A DNA stretch of 64,000 nucleotides from Sipunculus nudus (lineage: Eukaryota > Annelida > Sipuncula > Golfingiida > Sipunculidae). The stretch lies in NCBI GenBank assembly GCA_026874595.1, contig CM049308.1, forward strand, positions 24,702,367 through 24,766,366, given 5' to 3'. The translations under genes and the position numbers were made by a program. Under the pieces are notes generated by a model. That model saw only the letters and a list, made by a program, of their open reading frames with translations, ran no database searches and had not been told where the DNA came from. This document shows, piece by piece, positions 31,601 to 42,723 of the stretch. Positions within the stretch are counted from its first letter, which is position 1. Each line of letters begins with the position of its first letter.

Positions 31601-34600
31601 TTGCATCTTCTTCATTTGCAGCTTCTTCCTACAAATAAATAATGGAGATCAATTAACTTTCCCAACAACATGCAAATGTTTTCTGAGAAAACTGCATACA
31701 TAAATAGACCATCAATTTGCACAAAATTTGTATATGCTACAAATGATAATTGTCTTTGAAATGGAAATATATTTTATGTGGCATACATAGTGATGACAAG
31801 CCAAGATGAACATTGAAAAGTTTATGGTTTAACAATAAATGATAATATATGTGAGGAGTGAGGACAGCAAGAAAAAAATCGAAAAAAATTCTCATAATAT
31901 CTCTGCTTGAAAATCTGTATGAAATGAGAAATATCTATAATCAGAATTAAGTTAATACATCAGTAACACAACATCAGTGACTGAAAATAAAATGGTTTAT
32001 AGATGGATCTATGCACCCTTGAAATTATTGTGTATTATTGTGATTATATTAATGATAAATTATAAGACAATGTGAAATAGTATCATGAGTGAACGTTGAC
32101 CTCTTCCTCTTCTTCTTCTTCCTCTTCTCCCTCACGGTATTCGACTTCAGCGATGATGTAGTTCTGTTCAGTGCCAAACACTTTACCCCAGAAGCGGACA
32201 TGCTGCAAAGGATGGTTGTCTACCAGGTTTTTCAGAGCTAACCAGATACGTATCATCTCCTCACGGTTCAAACCAACTCCAGCTTGCTCGAAGAAGAAGC
32301 AGAGCTCCATGATATTTGGAAGGGGTGTCTCGACATCTTCTTCCTCTGCTGGATCTCCGTCTTCTCCATCACCTTTCTACAGTAAAAAATTATAAATTTT
32401 ATAGCTGTAAGTTCAGATAAAACAAATGGGCGTTAAAAATTCCTGTTTATATTCAACTTAAACTATAACAAAGGTTTTTGCAGAAATCTTGATGCCTACA
32501 AAGTGTTTGGCAGAAATCTATGCTGTCATCAGACATGTGTAAAACATTAATTATTTACTGCAGTTGACTCTGGCATTTAGAGTTCTATTCAGATTCATGT
32601 TCACATCATAAAATCATTTTCTGCTGCATGAGTCTGTTTACATAATATACATTTATCTGCATAGGTTTTCATTTAATAAACATTTTAAAGACTTAAAAAA
32701 AGACAGCATAATTAAGCCTGGCTTTCAACAAAACTGTTATACTGATGTATATTAAAGCAGTAGTATTTATTCTGTTTTGCATTACCTTAAATAATTTCTC
32801 TTGAACTTCTGCAAGTGCAACTTCTGTGGACTTATCTATTTTGTTCTGAACTGTGTCAACTGATGATGTAAATTTGGCTCTTTTTTCTTCTTTGCTAATG
32901 TCTTCAAATGTGTCCACCACATTTTCAGGTCTTTCATCTAATACTTTTGTCAAAACTTTTGCTAGATGATCATATCTGCAAAGAACAAAGACAGTCATTC
33001 ATTGTTATATCTTAACTCATTAAATGGACATTATGGAAAAATAATGGATTCAAATCCTCTTTCAAATTTAAGAATCTGATTGTTTAAGTAAATGCATATA
33101 ATCACTGCATTCATGAAATAACAATTATTATAAATTATATGCTAACATCTCTTAATAGAGCATTCACAGCACTTAACATAATTATTTTCTTTTCACCTTA
33201 TTCCACCAATGGTTAAATCAAGATAAAGACCAAATGTTTTCTATGAAGCACCAGGCTGGTATAAGTTCTTTTAAGAATTACTGCATATGATTTTTTTTCA
33301 TCACCTGAAACCAGTTTAACTGGTTCAATATGGGAAAAGATGAAAACCCGGAAATACATTTTTTATCAAACCATCGCTTAATTAAATGTTGAAGTTGTTT
33401 CTATTACTATAGTATTAATCTTAAGAATAGAGGCAAGAACTGTGTTGCTATGATCAATATTTACAGAAATAATGATATAATGCAAACATACAGCTCCAAT
33501 GTTAAGTAATTAATCACTTAAGGATACATGTACCAGGCTTCTCCAATTCTAAAACTTGTGGAGGTTAGAGGCAAAACCAGCAGGCAATCAAAATGAACAT
33601 GCATTAAATTTGCAACAATGTTAATGAACTTTACATCATTTTGTCATTTTTTGCATAATTTTTTTATAGACAGCAATCTCTTTCGAAAAATCAAGCGAGG
33701 CGGCCCACCTCATTGTTTGAGGAATGGAGAACCCTGAATGGACTGATGGACATAACACATTGAATAAAAGGGTAATTGAGTATAACGAAGGGTTCCTTCC
33801 AATGGCCTTGATTTCACAATCTTGAACACAAATAAATACAAATGCAATATTCTGTAATATACAGGAGATGTATACTTGTATACTTAGAAAAATAAGAGTT
33901 ATACAATGAAAAGTGGTGCTGTTTGAGAGTCATTGTGTCTCCAAAGTCGAATTTATTGCTCAAAGTTTTGATTTTCAGCCATGACGTTATGCATTAGGTT
34001 GATGATGTCACCAAGACAACAAGCCATATTTGAGCATTCTTGGTCATTACATATCAAACATATTGCCATAATTGGTTATCACACTCTAGAAGTCTCATTC
34101 TTAGGTAATTGTGTAGTTTAGGGGGTTTTTATAAAAGGCCTATATTTCAATATTTAATGCAGATTATAAACAAATGGAATATTCTATAATATAGAGGGGA
34201 TGTATAGTTTTAGAAAAATAAGGGTTATATAATGACAGATAGTGTTGTGTGAGTCTCATTGTGACTTAAACTCGACTTTATTGGCTCAAATTTTGATCTT
34301 CTGCCATAATGTTATGGAGGACATTCATGACGTCGCCAAAAAAACAAACTATATTGGTGCAATTTATGTCATTATATATTGAATATATTGATTATTTACT
34401 TATATATGCCTCATGCTTATATAAGTATACAGATCTTCTTATTATAGAACAACACAAGTTTGGAAATAATGCGTTAACAATTGGTAATATACTGATATCG
34501 GCCTTGTATAAAAAACCCCTAAACTACATAATTACCCATTCTTATATGAATATACATTTCTCCTTTTCATAGAATAGTAAAATTTTGGAAATGTATTAAA

Positions 34601-34996
34601 AATAGTAAAATATGCCTTTTATAAAAACCCTCTAAAATACACAATTACCCATGAAAAAAATAGAAAACAGGATAATGGTAAGGTTTATAATAGATGCAAG
34701 GAGGCTTACTACAAAGTCTATGTTTATGGTTAACAGATCCCTGAAACTGGTTGTGGTTTGATAAATTTGATCTACTTCAATTCAATACTTGTGTACTGTA
34801 CTAAAAACTATTTTCAATTTAGGTTGACAAATATTACTCACAGATTCAGTCCTGTTTTTGTGCTCGTCGTCAACAAGTATGATTTCGCGTTGACGAATTC
34901 TTGTTCTGTTGAATTTAGGTTGAGTTCCATGTTTTGTGGTGTCTGGGGTTTTGAGGTGTTCACCTCAGTTTGGTTGTTGAGAACTTCAGTGGACAT
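22379..34996 (-). CDS. RSPH4A: Radial spoke head protein 4/6 homolog, complete, 10 exons
   Basis: The product is a component of the radial spoke head in motile cilia and flagella, which passes signals from the central pair to the dynein arms. Spliced minus-strand exons are 34842-34996, 32786-32975, 32101-32376, 31571-31628, 29390-29503, 28082-28179, 27089-27230, 26474-26583, 25325-25584 and 22379-22607. They sum to 1632 nt (543 residues plus stop) and all phases agree. Family landmarks: [100 protein letters not shown] and an acidic C-terminus. Human RSPH4A and RSPH6A are about 715 residues; the difference lies mainly in a shorter N-terminus here. I cannot separate RSPH4A from RSPH6A, and a single ancestral gene is likely in an invertebrate. 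No break is seen. Confidence 0.95.
25325..25584 (-). CDS. RSPH4A: RSPH4A exon 9
   Basis: It begins [20 protein letters not shown], followed by [29 protein letters not shown] and SNLWPGA. The donor is GTAAGT after a split Lys codon. Confidence 0.95.
25820..26230. repeat. Degenerate ~145-bp tandem repeat in RSPH4A intron 8
   Basis: Three units share TGACCTCAT, ATGCATG(G)ATTT and TTGATCAATATT-type phrases, spaced about 145 bp. Function unknown. Confidence 0.6.
26474..26583 (-). CDS. RSPH4A: RSPH4A exon 8
   Basis: It encodes [20 protein letters not shown] and [13 protein letters not shown]. The donor is GTATGC. Confidence 0.92.
27089..27230 (-). CDS. RSPH4A: RSPH4A exon 7
   Basis: It carries [20 protein letters not shown] and [13 protein letters not shown], the best-conserved part of the family, then poly-Glu. 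The donor is GTGGGT. Confidence 0.95.
28082..28179 (-). CDS. RSPH4A: RSPH4A exon 6
   Basis: It reads [20 protein letters not shown] then [13 protein letters not shown], a strongly conserved core block. The donor is GTCAGT. Confidence 0.93.
29390..29503 (-). CDS. RSPH4A: RSPH4A exon 5
   Basis: It encodes [18 protein letters not shown], then [15 protein letters not shown]. The donor is GTAAGT. Confidence 0.93.
31571..31628 (-). CDS. RSPH4A: RSPH4A exon 4, short acidic micro-exon
   Basis: Only 58 nt, encoding [19 protein letters not shown] plus one base. The acceptor is TTTGTAG and the donor GTATGT. Its 3' half and the following intron are copied at 14463. Confidence 0.82.
32101..32376 (-). 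CDS. RSPH4A: RSPH4A exon 3
   Basis: It contains [39 protein letters not shown] and a poly-Glu run. The donor is GAG|GTCAAC, a weak match at +3 to +5. It is the only donor that keeps the phase before the frame closes. Confidence 0.88.
32786..32975 (-). CDS. RSPH4A: RSPH4A exon 2
   Basis: It completes the split Leu codon and reads [20 protein letters not shown], then a helical, charged stretch to EVQEKLFK. It ends in phase 0 with donor GTAATG. Confidence 0.93.
33835..34655. repeat. ~320-bp direct repeat plus inverted tails in RSPH4A intron 1
   Basis: Two units (about 33835-34155 and 34160-34470) share GAATATTCTRTAATATA, TAGAAAAATAAG and TGACGT phrases. The terminal AATTGTGTAGTTTAGGGGG at about 34110 recurs inverted at about 34510 and 34625. 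Confidence 0.65.
34842..34996 (-). CDS. RSPH4A: RSPH4A exon 1 (start, residues 1-51)
   Basis: It starts MSTEVLNNQ and ends at KTGLN plus two bases, with donor [21 protein letters not shown] is the conserved entry to the spoke-head domain. This ATG is the first in the exon and sits next to a CpG-richer upstream region. Confidence 0.9.
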
Positions 34997-35300
34997 CGCG
35001 GCTTGATATGTAGCGATCCCAATTAAAAATCAGTCTATAAACGTCCCTCAATCAATTTCCACGTGTCTCCAAACACGTGCGAACGTTCTTCAGTGTCCAA
35101 CGCAGAGGGAAAGTCTTGTTTCTTGGCTCAAATTTTGCAGAACTGCTGAAATAACCCCAGACAAATTCCTCAACAACATTTACACACACAGCCTGTTGTG
35201 TGTCGCTGGGCCACGGTTGCTAAGAGAGAGGTGAAGGTCGGGCATGCGTCATATTAACTGAGATAACTCAGATTTCTATGACGTAGACAAACAGTTTTTT
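34997..35300 (-). promoter_or_regulatory. RSPH4A 5' UTR and promoter region
   Basis: This is richer in CpG than its surroundings. It has CACGTG at 35074-35079 and, on the minus strand, TAGCAACC at about 35216-35223, which matches one half of an RFX X-box, the usual driver of ciliary genes. The other half-site is poor. There is no TATA box. Confidence 0.4.
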
Positions 35301-37554
35301 CACTCTCCAGTCAGTACCAACCTAAAGCTCTATTTTCAGCACTGCTGCAGGCCTTGCGTGAAGATACTAAGCGGTATAACGGGAACTCGCCAAGCCTGTG
35401 ATATATGAGTGAGTGAATGTATGGAATTCAGTCCAGAAATAATCACAGAGTCACGGACAAGTCATTCCAAAGGTAATGACCTAAAAAGTGTACATTTTAA
35501 TATCAAACTGCAAGTGTTTTACACTGGAAACACTTGTGACAGGCCCCATACAACTGCGATGTAAGAGCACAGTACCATCGCTTGTCATGAAAAGGGAATG
35601 TGTTGACTGTACATATGAAAGTCTGCCAAATTTTACGGACTGCATTTGATTGTGATGAGGTGCTACTTGCATTTTAAGCACCAAGTGATATCAGTTATAT
35701 CTATTTTCCCTTTCCTCAAATAAAATACTTGTTACATTTATATTTAATTGTTAACGTCACCATGACACAGTGCATAGAACATTGCCCCAATCCTGAGGTC
35801 AATGAATCTTAGGCCAAACAGCAACACCCCCCCCCCCCCCGACCTAATCCTTGAGTCTGTGTCATAGCAATGATCAGTGATGATGATTGCATTTATCAAT
35901 CATGATTTTGTCAGTTATATTAGCGCGTCATTGTGCATGTGAAGTTTGTTGTATAATATTATTTTGAAAAAGTTTTATTAAAAGTAACATATTTCATTAT
36001 ATTTCACTTAAATGTTTTTGTTTACCAAATACCATTACAGTAATTTTACAAATGTTGCATTGTTAGGGATAAATATTTATGGTGAACTGGATTTAGTTCT
36101 TACTTTACAAAACAGGACAAATTGTGCATTAAGCAAACTGACCCACTGTAGAATGCCCCATCCCCAAATGTCAGCGATTGAAACAGTTTTAAACCTGTTC
36201 ATCATTTATGTATATTGAATGTGGGTTTGCCTTCTTAACCTGCTGGTTAACAGGCTAAGGAAAAATCTAATGCACAATTGTACCAGACAACTTGTAGCAA
36301 CAGGAATTATTCTGTGTTCAGGACCTAATGTCTGTTTGCTTAAAGAGGGAAAATTTTATTTCTGTATTGTTTAAGCGATGAAGGGAGAATATCATGTGAA
36401 AATACAAAATTACCATGGGAAGGGGCAGAAATAAGGCTTCTAGAAAGACCCAATATTTTCCCTGAGCAATGAAAACAAAATTTTCTGTGTGGCTGTGAAG
36501 TGATGAACTGCGATAGAATGTAACTGAAAGGGTGATAGGTAATACATTTTTGGCTTGTTCAATCAGTCCCAGGCTGTGAGAACATGGCTGGTTGATATTG
36601 TTAGGTCTAAATGAGTGACAGGTGTATTACATAACTGTTGTATCATGTGAATGGTGTTCAGTGAGCTGCTGTCACAGCTGCCTGGGCATACAGTATCTGT
36701 AAGTGGACAGACAGTAGTGCTGATTACATCATCTGGCTCCTAGCATAGCACAAGCAAGTTACATCAGACACCAGTCTGCACCCTGTCTCCCTGGTTCCTT
36801 AATTACAAGTAGCATATAGCACTCAGGTAATCATTCAGGTATAAGTTAATATTACTGATATGATTAGCTTTGATGAAGGACAAAAACCCTATATGATGAT
36901 GATGATGATAACTTTTCAGGCCTTGCCTTTTTAAAACAGCACGGGAGTGAAAAATCACTCCCCTCGTGGAGTTAAGGTGAGTGGTTCACTCGCCTGAAAT
37001 TAAAGTGTTAAAATGTCCTCTCTAATTCATTAATATATCATAATATAGTTCAGTAGGGTATAGTTTACCTTTCTGTGCAGTATCAGGTGAAAAATGTTTA
37101 CCCATAAGGTCAACAGATTAACTTATATTGTAATATAACTAATAACCATAATTTTAATGTTTACAAACAAAATTCAATGATCATTTACTAACAGCATAAT
37201 TTGTATTTTTATACACTAATAACTAAAATATTTTGGTTGTGATGGCATTATAACACATATATTTCAGAATACATTATTCAAAATTAAATATTCACAAACA
37301 AATATTTATTTAAGATATTTTTGTTGAAGTTGGGCCGCATGAAATCTCATCAACTGATGAATCCCGGGGATACTTCAGTTAATTGGCTCATTAAACATAA
37401 ATGAAAAGTCTTAACCAATAAAATGATAAGAAAGAAATTAGTATAAGAAGAGGAGAAGATAATATCAGAAGTGTTGAATTATAGGTATATCGTATGGTAT
37501 ATTAATCAATTAACATGCATGCAGGTATGGCCTCTGTGCTAAATCTTTATTTTT
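35301..37554. other. Intergenic, no gene recognised
   Basis: It holds a C-run at 35826-35842 and a perfect 7-bp-stem hairpin GGGAGTG-AAAAAT-CACTCCC at 36943-36962. No splice-bounded frame is seen. Confidence 0.5.
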
Positions 37555-37617
37555 TAGCGAACCTGTGAGCTTATGCGATGGTGTGGCGTCGTCCGTCGTC
37601 CATCGTCTGTACGTTAA

Positions 37618-38620
37618 CCCAAGGAGTTTACAGGGATGGAGTACCAAGTGAGAGTCTGGCCGTGTCGGATGTTGCTGACGGGGGTCATAAAACTTGCTGC
37701 TCTAAGGCACAAAGAGATGCCGCTGATAAGCCCGGTGCTAATTGATACAGCGCGAGAGACCCCCTTCGGCGTGACTTTGGAACAGCATGTTATAGTACCG
37801 GTATTTTTTATAAATATTGTGACAAGGATGAGTAAGTTTCTCCCAAATTTTATCTCTAGTAGTATTTAGTATAAAATTTTAAACAATTATAAGTTTTAAC
37901 AACATATTTTCATATTTGTGGGAATCGTGTGTGAAGCTATTGTTGCTAATGACGCCTAAGCTATAGCTTGGCTGCGGTAAATATGGGCGATAATAAGAGA
38001 ACAACGCCGTCAGTGACAGAGGGGGCGATGGATCACTGTTATCCATCAAAATGAAAGTCATCCGAGCATAAGCTAAAATTTTTTTTTTATCGACGGAATA
38101 CTATAATACATGGCTAATTATTAATATAAGTCAGAAGTATGGGAACTGATGGAATTTTTTATAATTCCGAAGTTATTCAGGGAAAGTAAGGTTTACACTG
38201 ACCAGTCGTCCGTCATGAATCACGGCAGAAGTTGATGTAGAGTGACCGCATCTATCCTTAAATTGATCAAGTGATTCCTCAACACGAGACCTTTCTAGAT
38301 ATATATGTTGCGCATAATTCTTGACAAAACTAACCATCTGCGCATTCATAATTCCGGTCAATGTTATTCCAGTGATTTACTGCTCAGTTACTGGATATAT
38401 CGCTCTCCGCTTCAGCGAGCTACAGCGGACCACAGAAGTAACATCTAGCAGGCTCGCTTTATCAAAGGCGGTGCCGCCGCTGCGCCTGACACCGCAGCAC
38501 AATAGGCGCACAATAGAGTTAATGCGCTTATCATGTCTTAATTGCAATTAGCGCACGACTGACACTCGTGACCTGGCAGGGCTTCTGACAGTTGTTACTC
38601 CATCCCTGTAAACTCCTTGG
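37618..38620. mobile_element. Non-autonomous piggyBac-like element in TTAA
   Basis: The ends are CC(C)AAGGAGTTTACAGGG and its inverse, alike over about 25 bp, except that the left end has one extra C. TTAA flanks both sides (37614-37617 and 38621-38624). Copy B of the host repeat at about 42786 reads straight through GTTAACCCATAC, which is the empty site. TTAA duplication with C-rich ends is the piggyBac signature. No transposase is present in its 1003 bp. Confidence 0.88.
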
Positions 38621-40143
38621 TTAACCCATACTATCTTGAAAATGGCAAGAGTTAGCATCAAGAAACTTTCTGCCAAAAATTAGTCATCTAAAAAACTCTA
38701 TCAGATTTTGCTTATTTTTTGGCTAACTGCATTTTCTTAGATTTTTTGGAGAAAAAGCTAAAAAAACTTTAAAAATCTTCTTCTCCGAAACTGTTCAGCC
38801 AAATTGTCCATTATTTCACAGAAATGATCCCTGGACCAATCTCTCTCAAGTTTGTTCAAATGGTTTAAGTTCGGAGATTTTTGGCCGAGTTACAGCTAGT
38901 TGAACTTAGTCATCTGACCAAAAAAGCGTACTAAAATTACAATCTTAGAAACGGCTGGAGCTGTCATCACCAAATTTTATGCCGATGTTGGTCACATGAG
39001 TCATGTCTGAAATTCAGGTATTGGTGGCGCCACCTGCATCGGCCTTTTTTGAACGGGGGTCATCAGTGCCCGTATCATACTGACAGCTACAAAAAACTTC
39101 TTCTCTGAAACCATTTGGCCAAATTGTTCAATATCACACAGAAATGATCCTAGGGTAATGCTTTCTGAAGTTTGTTCAAATGGTCTCAGTTCAGTGACTT
39201 TTGGCTGAGTTATGGGAAGCTGAATTTAGTCATATGCCATGACAGCCCATGTTAGCTAAGTGGCTACAAAAATCTTCTTCTCAAAAACCACTGGGCCAAA
39301 TTCTTATATCTCACACATTAATTATCCTTAGAAGTTGATAATTCAAATTTGTTCAAATGGTTTTGGTTCAATGATTTTTGGCTGAGTTATGGGAAGCTGA
39401 ACTTTGCCATTTTGCTGTATTTTCCCATATGACTGATGATACTGAGGCCAGTTTGTTTAATATTTTGCAAGAATAATTCCCTGAATCATTCTAATAATAA
39501 TTGTCTTTTATGGTTCCAAAAAATGAATTTTGGCTGAATTATAAAGATTGAATTGAGTCATTTTACCATATATGTTAGCTGTGTGAAGCAGATACATCTA
39601 GCCTAGCACCAGTTTATCAGCATCCATTACATCATGCCTCTAGACATTTAGATTTCAGAATATCTATGGAAAATATTGACAAGAATGTTTTTTAAAAGCT
39701 TTTAAAAAATGTAGCTTTATGATATTACATATCATATGTACACTATTCATAATTTCTCAGGAATAGCAGGAGCTACCATCCCCAAATTTTATGCAATTAT
39801 CAGTCACATATCAAATGTTGATGGACTCAGCTTATTTTTGCCCTCTGCATTTACTTAGATTTTACAGGGAAAAAGCTGATAAAAACTTCATCTTCTTGTA
39901 AAAAGTCCAGCCAAATTGTTCAATATTTTACAGAAATGATCCCAGAGGCGAGCCCTCTCAAGTTTGTTCAAATGGTTTGTGTTGGATAAATTTTAGCAGA
40001 GTTACATAACAGGCCAAGATTGTGTATGTTTCTTGAATAGGTTGAGAAACTGCCAACTGTTTCAGATTTGGCAACAGATCAAGAGTTCATTCAGTGCAGC
40101 CAGATTTAGGCCAAGAGTTCAATCAGTGCAGCCAAGCACAAGG

Positions 40144-40226
40144 CATGTGATCACCTCATGGGCAGCATGTGATCATTTCATGGGTAGCATGTGATCACCT
40201 CATGAGTAACATGTGATCACCTCATG
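40144..40226. repeat. 22-bp minisatellite in copy A
   Basis: Almost four units of CATGTGATCACCTCATGGGCAG. A shorter, more diverged version lies at about 44205-44280 in copy B. Confidence 0.85.
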
Positions 40227-40774
40227 TTCATTCAGTGCAGCCAAGTACAGGTCAAAAGTTCACTCAGTCTAGCCAGGTGCAGGTCAAGAGTTCACTCAGA
40301 ACAGTAGCCTGAGCCAGTAATTTGTCACAGTACACTCGGGGCAACAGCCTTTCTCACCTAAGCCTGGTCAGCCCGGTGCATCAGACTCAAGGCCTGATAT
40401 TCTGACCTGTCTATGTGTCTTTAATGGCTTTCTTGTTCACAAGACAGGTGTCGCCATCTACAATGACTTTTGCAAAGTGTATGTGCCTGCTTAATTCTAC
40501 GGAGGAATTTGATATATCAGCCTGAAATTGGGCATATTTATACATGTCAAATAGCTTTGTCGTATACAAGACTGGTGGTGCCACCTACAATAATTTTTGT
40601 GTTGTGTGCACCCATGCCAGAATTTCAGCAGTGATGTTTGTGTATTGTTCTTGTTCAAAATGTTTAGTACTTGCATTGTTCATATATATGAAAAGTAGTG
40701 GTTCAGCATTGAAGCGTTATACCTGGTGTATATCCATATGCACAGGTTGCATTAGGCCTGTAGGCCTTGTTTTT

Positions 40775-42723
40775 TAGTTAACTGACGGAGTTTTAGTAGG
40801 TATGATGGAAAACCACGTGCCAATGTCAATCTGTTCATTCTTCTTCTTGATTCAATAAAAATTCGATGATAAAGTCAATAAAAAAAATATATATTTTAAA
40901 AAAATCTGTACGAATATTGCATCTAGTACCTGAACACTTCTAAAAATCAACTGTTTCCCCGTTTGTTAATTTAAATAAAGATATCAGATAGCCGTGTCAA
41001 AGTGAACATTTTTTCGTGGTGCCATGTGTCAGTTGACCATCGCTAAAAACGCGTATTATCAGTTCATATATTGTTCGACAAATGTCACCTGCAGAAACTG
41101 CCAAGCTTCATTTCAGAAAACAATAATTATAAATAGACCAAACTTGCGTTTTAAGCGGTCCTGACATGTTTAGTAAATTGCTCTTCAACGGCGGGAATTC
41201 ATGTCACATAGGGCCTCACTGCAGAAAGCGTCAGTCGGTAGCTGAAACATACAACAGGTCACAGAGGTCACGGGGCGATTAAGGCTTGCACATGCGAATA
41301 TTGACCTGAGGGAATTCCTATTCAAATTAAGACATGTGACAAATGTATCCAATAGCCCCCGAGAAAGTTCTGAATATTATAAAGAACATAAGACATGCGC
41401 AGAAAACGATTGAGTAGGCCTATTGACGATCTCCGTCTAGACTAGACGCAGTCATGGACTCTGCAGTTGTGGCAGCGTGAAATATTCGCACGACAAAGAC
41501 AAGAAATTAACAAGATGCACTTTAAGTTGTCACGTTTTCATATATCATAAAAATTTAAAAGTTTTGGACTGGAGCGAATCTGTGACGGTCGGAAGTGACA
41601 GTTCCAGTTAAAATCATTCACCTGTTAACAGATATTCCATTGTAATTGAAGCCGGACTTGCGGACAGTGTATATAATTCTTAATTTATAATTTAGACTCG
41701 CGTGTTTCTTCATTGAACATTACACAAATGTTAACAAATTCATACAGATTCCATTGGCACCACGCGACATTTCGTCAAGTCGAAGTCGATACCCTCTCAG
41801 CTAGTCTGGCGGTTCCATCAAGCATACAGTGCGTCCAGCTAACAACATGACTTGCATCAAAATACCGGGAGGATGTCAATACCTGTAATGGCACTGCTTG
41901 GCTGCAACCGTCTTCTAATTCAAGTACCCGTACCCGCCCAACTCTGGACTTCGACCCAATCGTTTGAGATCCCAAAAAAAGTTTTGGAAGGCTCTGAATG
42001 CCAGGAGAGCGATTATTAGCTCTCCTAAAGTCTGTTTTAGGTGAGCGATGACGCGCGGGAGCGATCGCTCACCCCAAATGGCTAGGCCTGACTTTTATGA
42101 TATGTTTTTTAATTGAATTATTTTCAATGGTATGTTCTAGCTTGCATGTGCCTGCCCGACATTATTTTTTCTCACAATTGTTATCGCTTCATATTAAAAC
42201 AGGACAGTTTAAAATAAATCTCTTTATCTGCTTACTATGGACAATTTTAAGGAGATTTCAAATTTGTTACAGTCCTAAATAACTTGACAGGTTTGTAGAT
42301 ATGGTAACTGCTGATGAATTGCATAAAACGTTTAACAAAAAATATTCATTGGTGTTCATATTTATCAGATTTTAAAGCTGTATAATTTTTTTTTATCAGT
42401 GATGTTTCAGATACAATACATTTACTGTTTGTACCAGTTAATTTTAGAGTTGTTAAAGGGAATATACTGATTTATTCCTGTTAAATTTAAAGTTGCTTCA
42501 TGTCAGAAGTCACCAAACTTGCAGCATTGATGCACCTTATCAAGGGCTAATTCAGGTTTGAATATGGATGACCTTGATGCAGTTTTCAAGGTCACAGGTA
42601 AATTTGGTGGGTGACATTGACCCATCTCAGATTTCATACAGGTTTTCACAACTTTTTTCCAGCTATTAACACAACAGGCGGGGGGGCATTCTAGATCTGT
42701 TCCACAGATCAGCTTTTCCTTTG
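40775..42723. other. Intergenic; part resembles the SAV1 intron 4 element
   Basis: 41280-41460 (GAGGGAATTCCTATT, CAATAGCCCCCGAGAAAGTTC) resembles 51440-51640 in the SAV1 intron 4 element, so it is probably a fragment of that family. Two hairpins lie at 42003-42026 (AGGAGAGC / GCTCTCCT) and 42041-42072 (GTGAGCGA / TCGCTCAC). No gene is seen. Confidence 0.55.

Larger units (their letters stand above)
37555..40774 (+). repeat. Long dispersed repeat, copy A (interrupted)
   Basis: It starts TTAGCGAACC...GAGCTTATGCGATGGTGTGG and ends ...GGCCTGTAGGCCTTGTTT. Copy B at 42724-45296 has the same ends and the same internal order. Inside are degenerate repeats of the theme TCTTCTTCTC-CGAAAC, CCAAATTGTTCAATATT, ACAGAAATGATCC, AGTTTGTTCAAATGGTT and TTTTTGGCTGAGTTA. 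No protein is recognised. A piggyBac-like element interrupts it. Confidence 0.85.
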
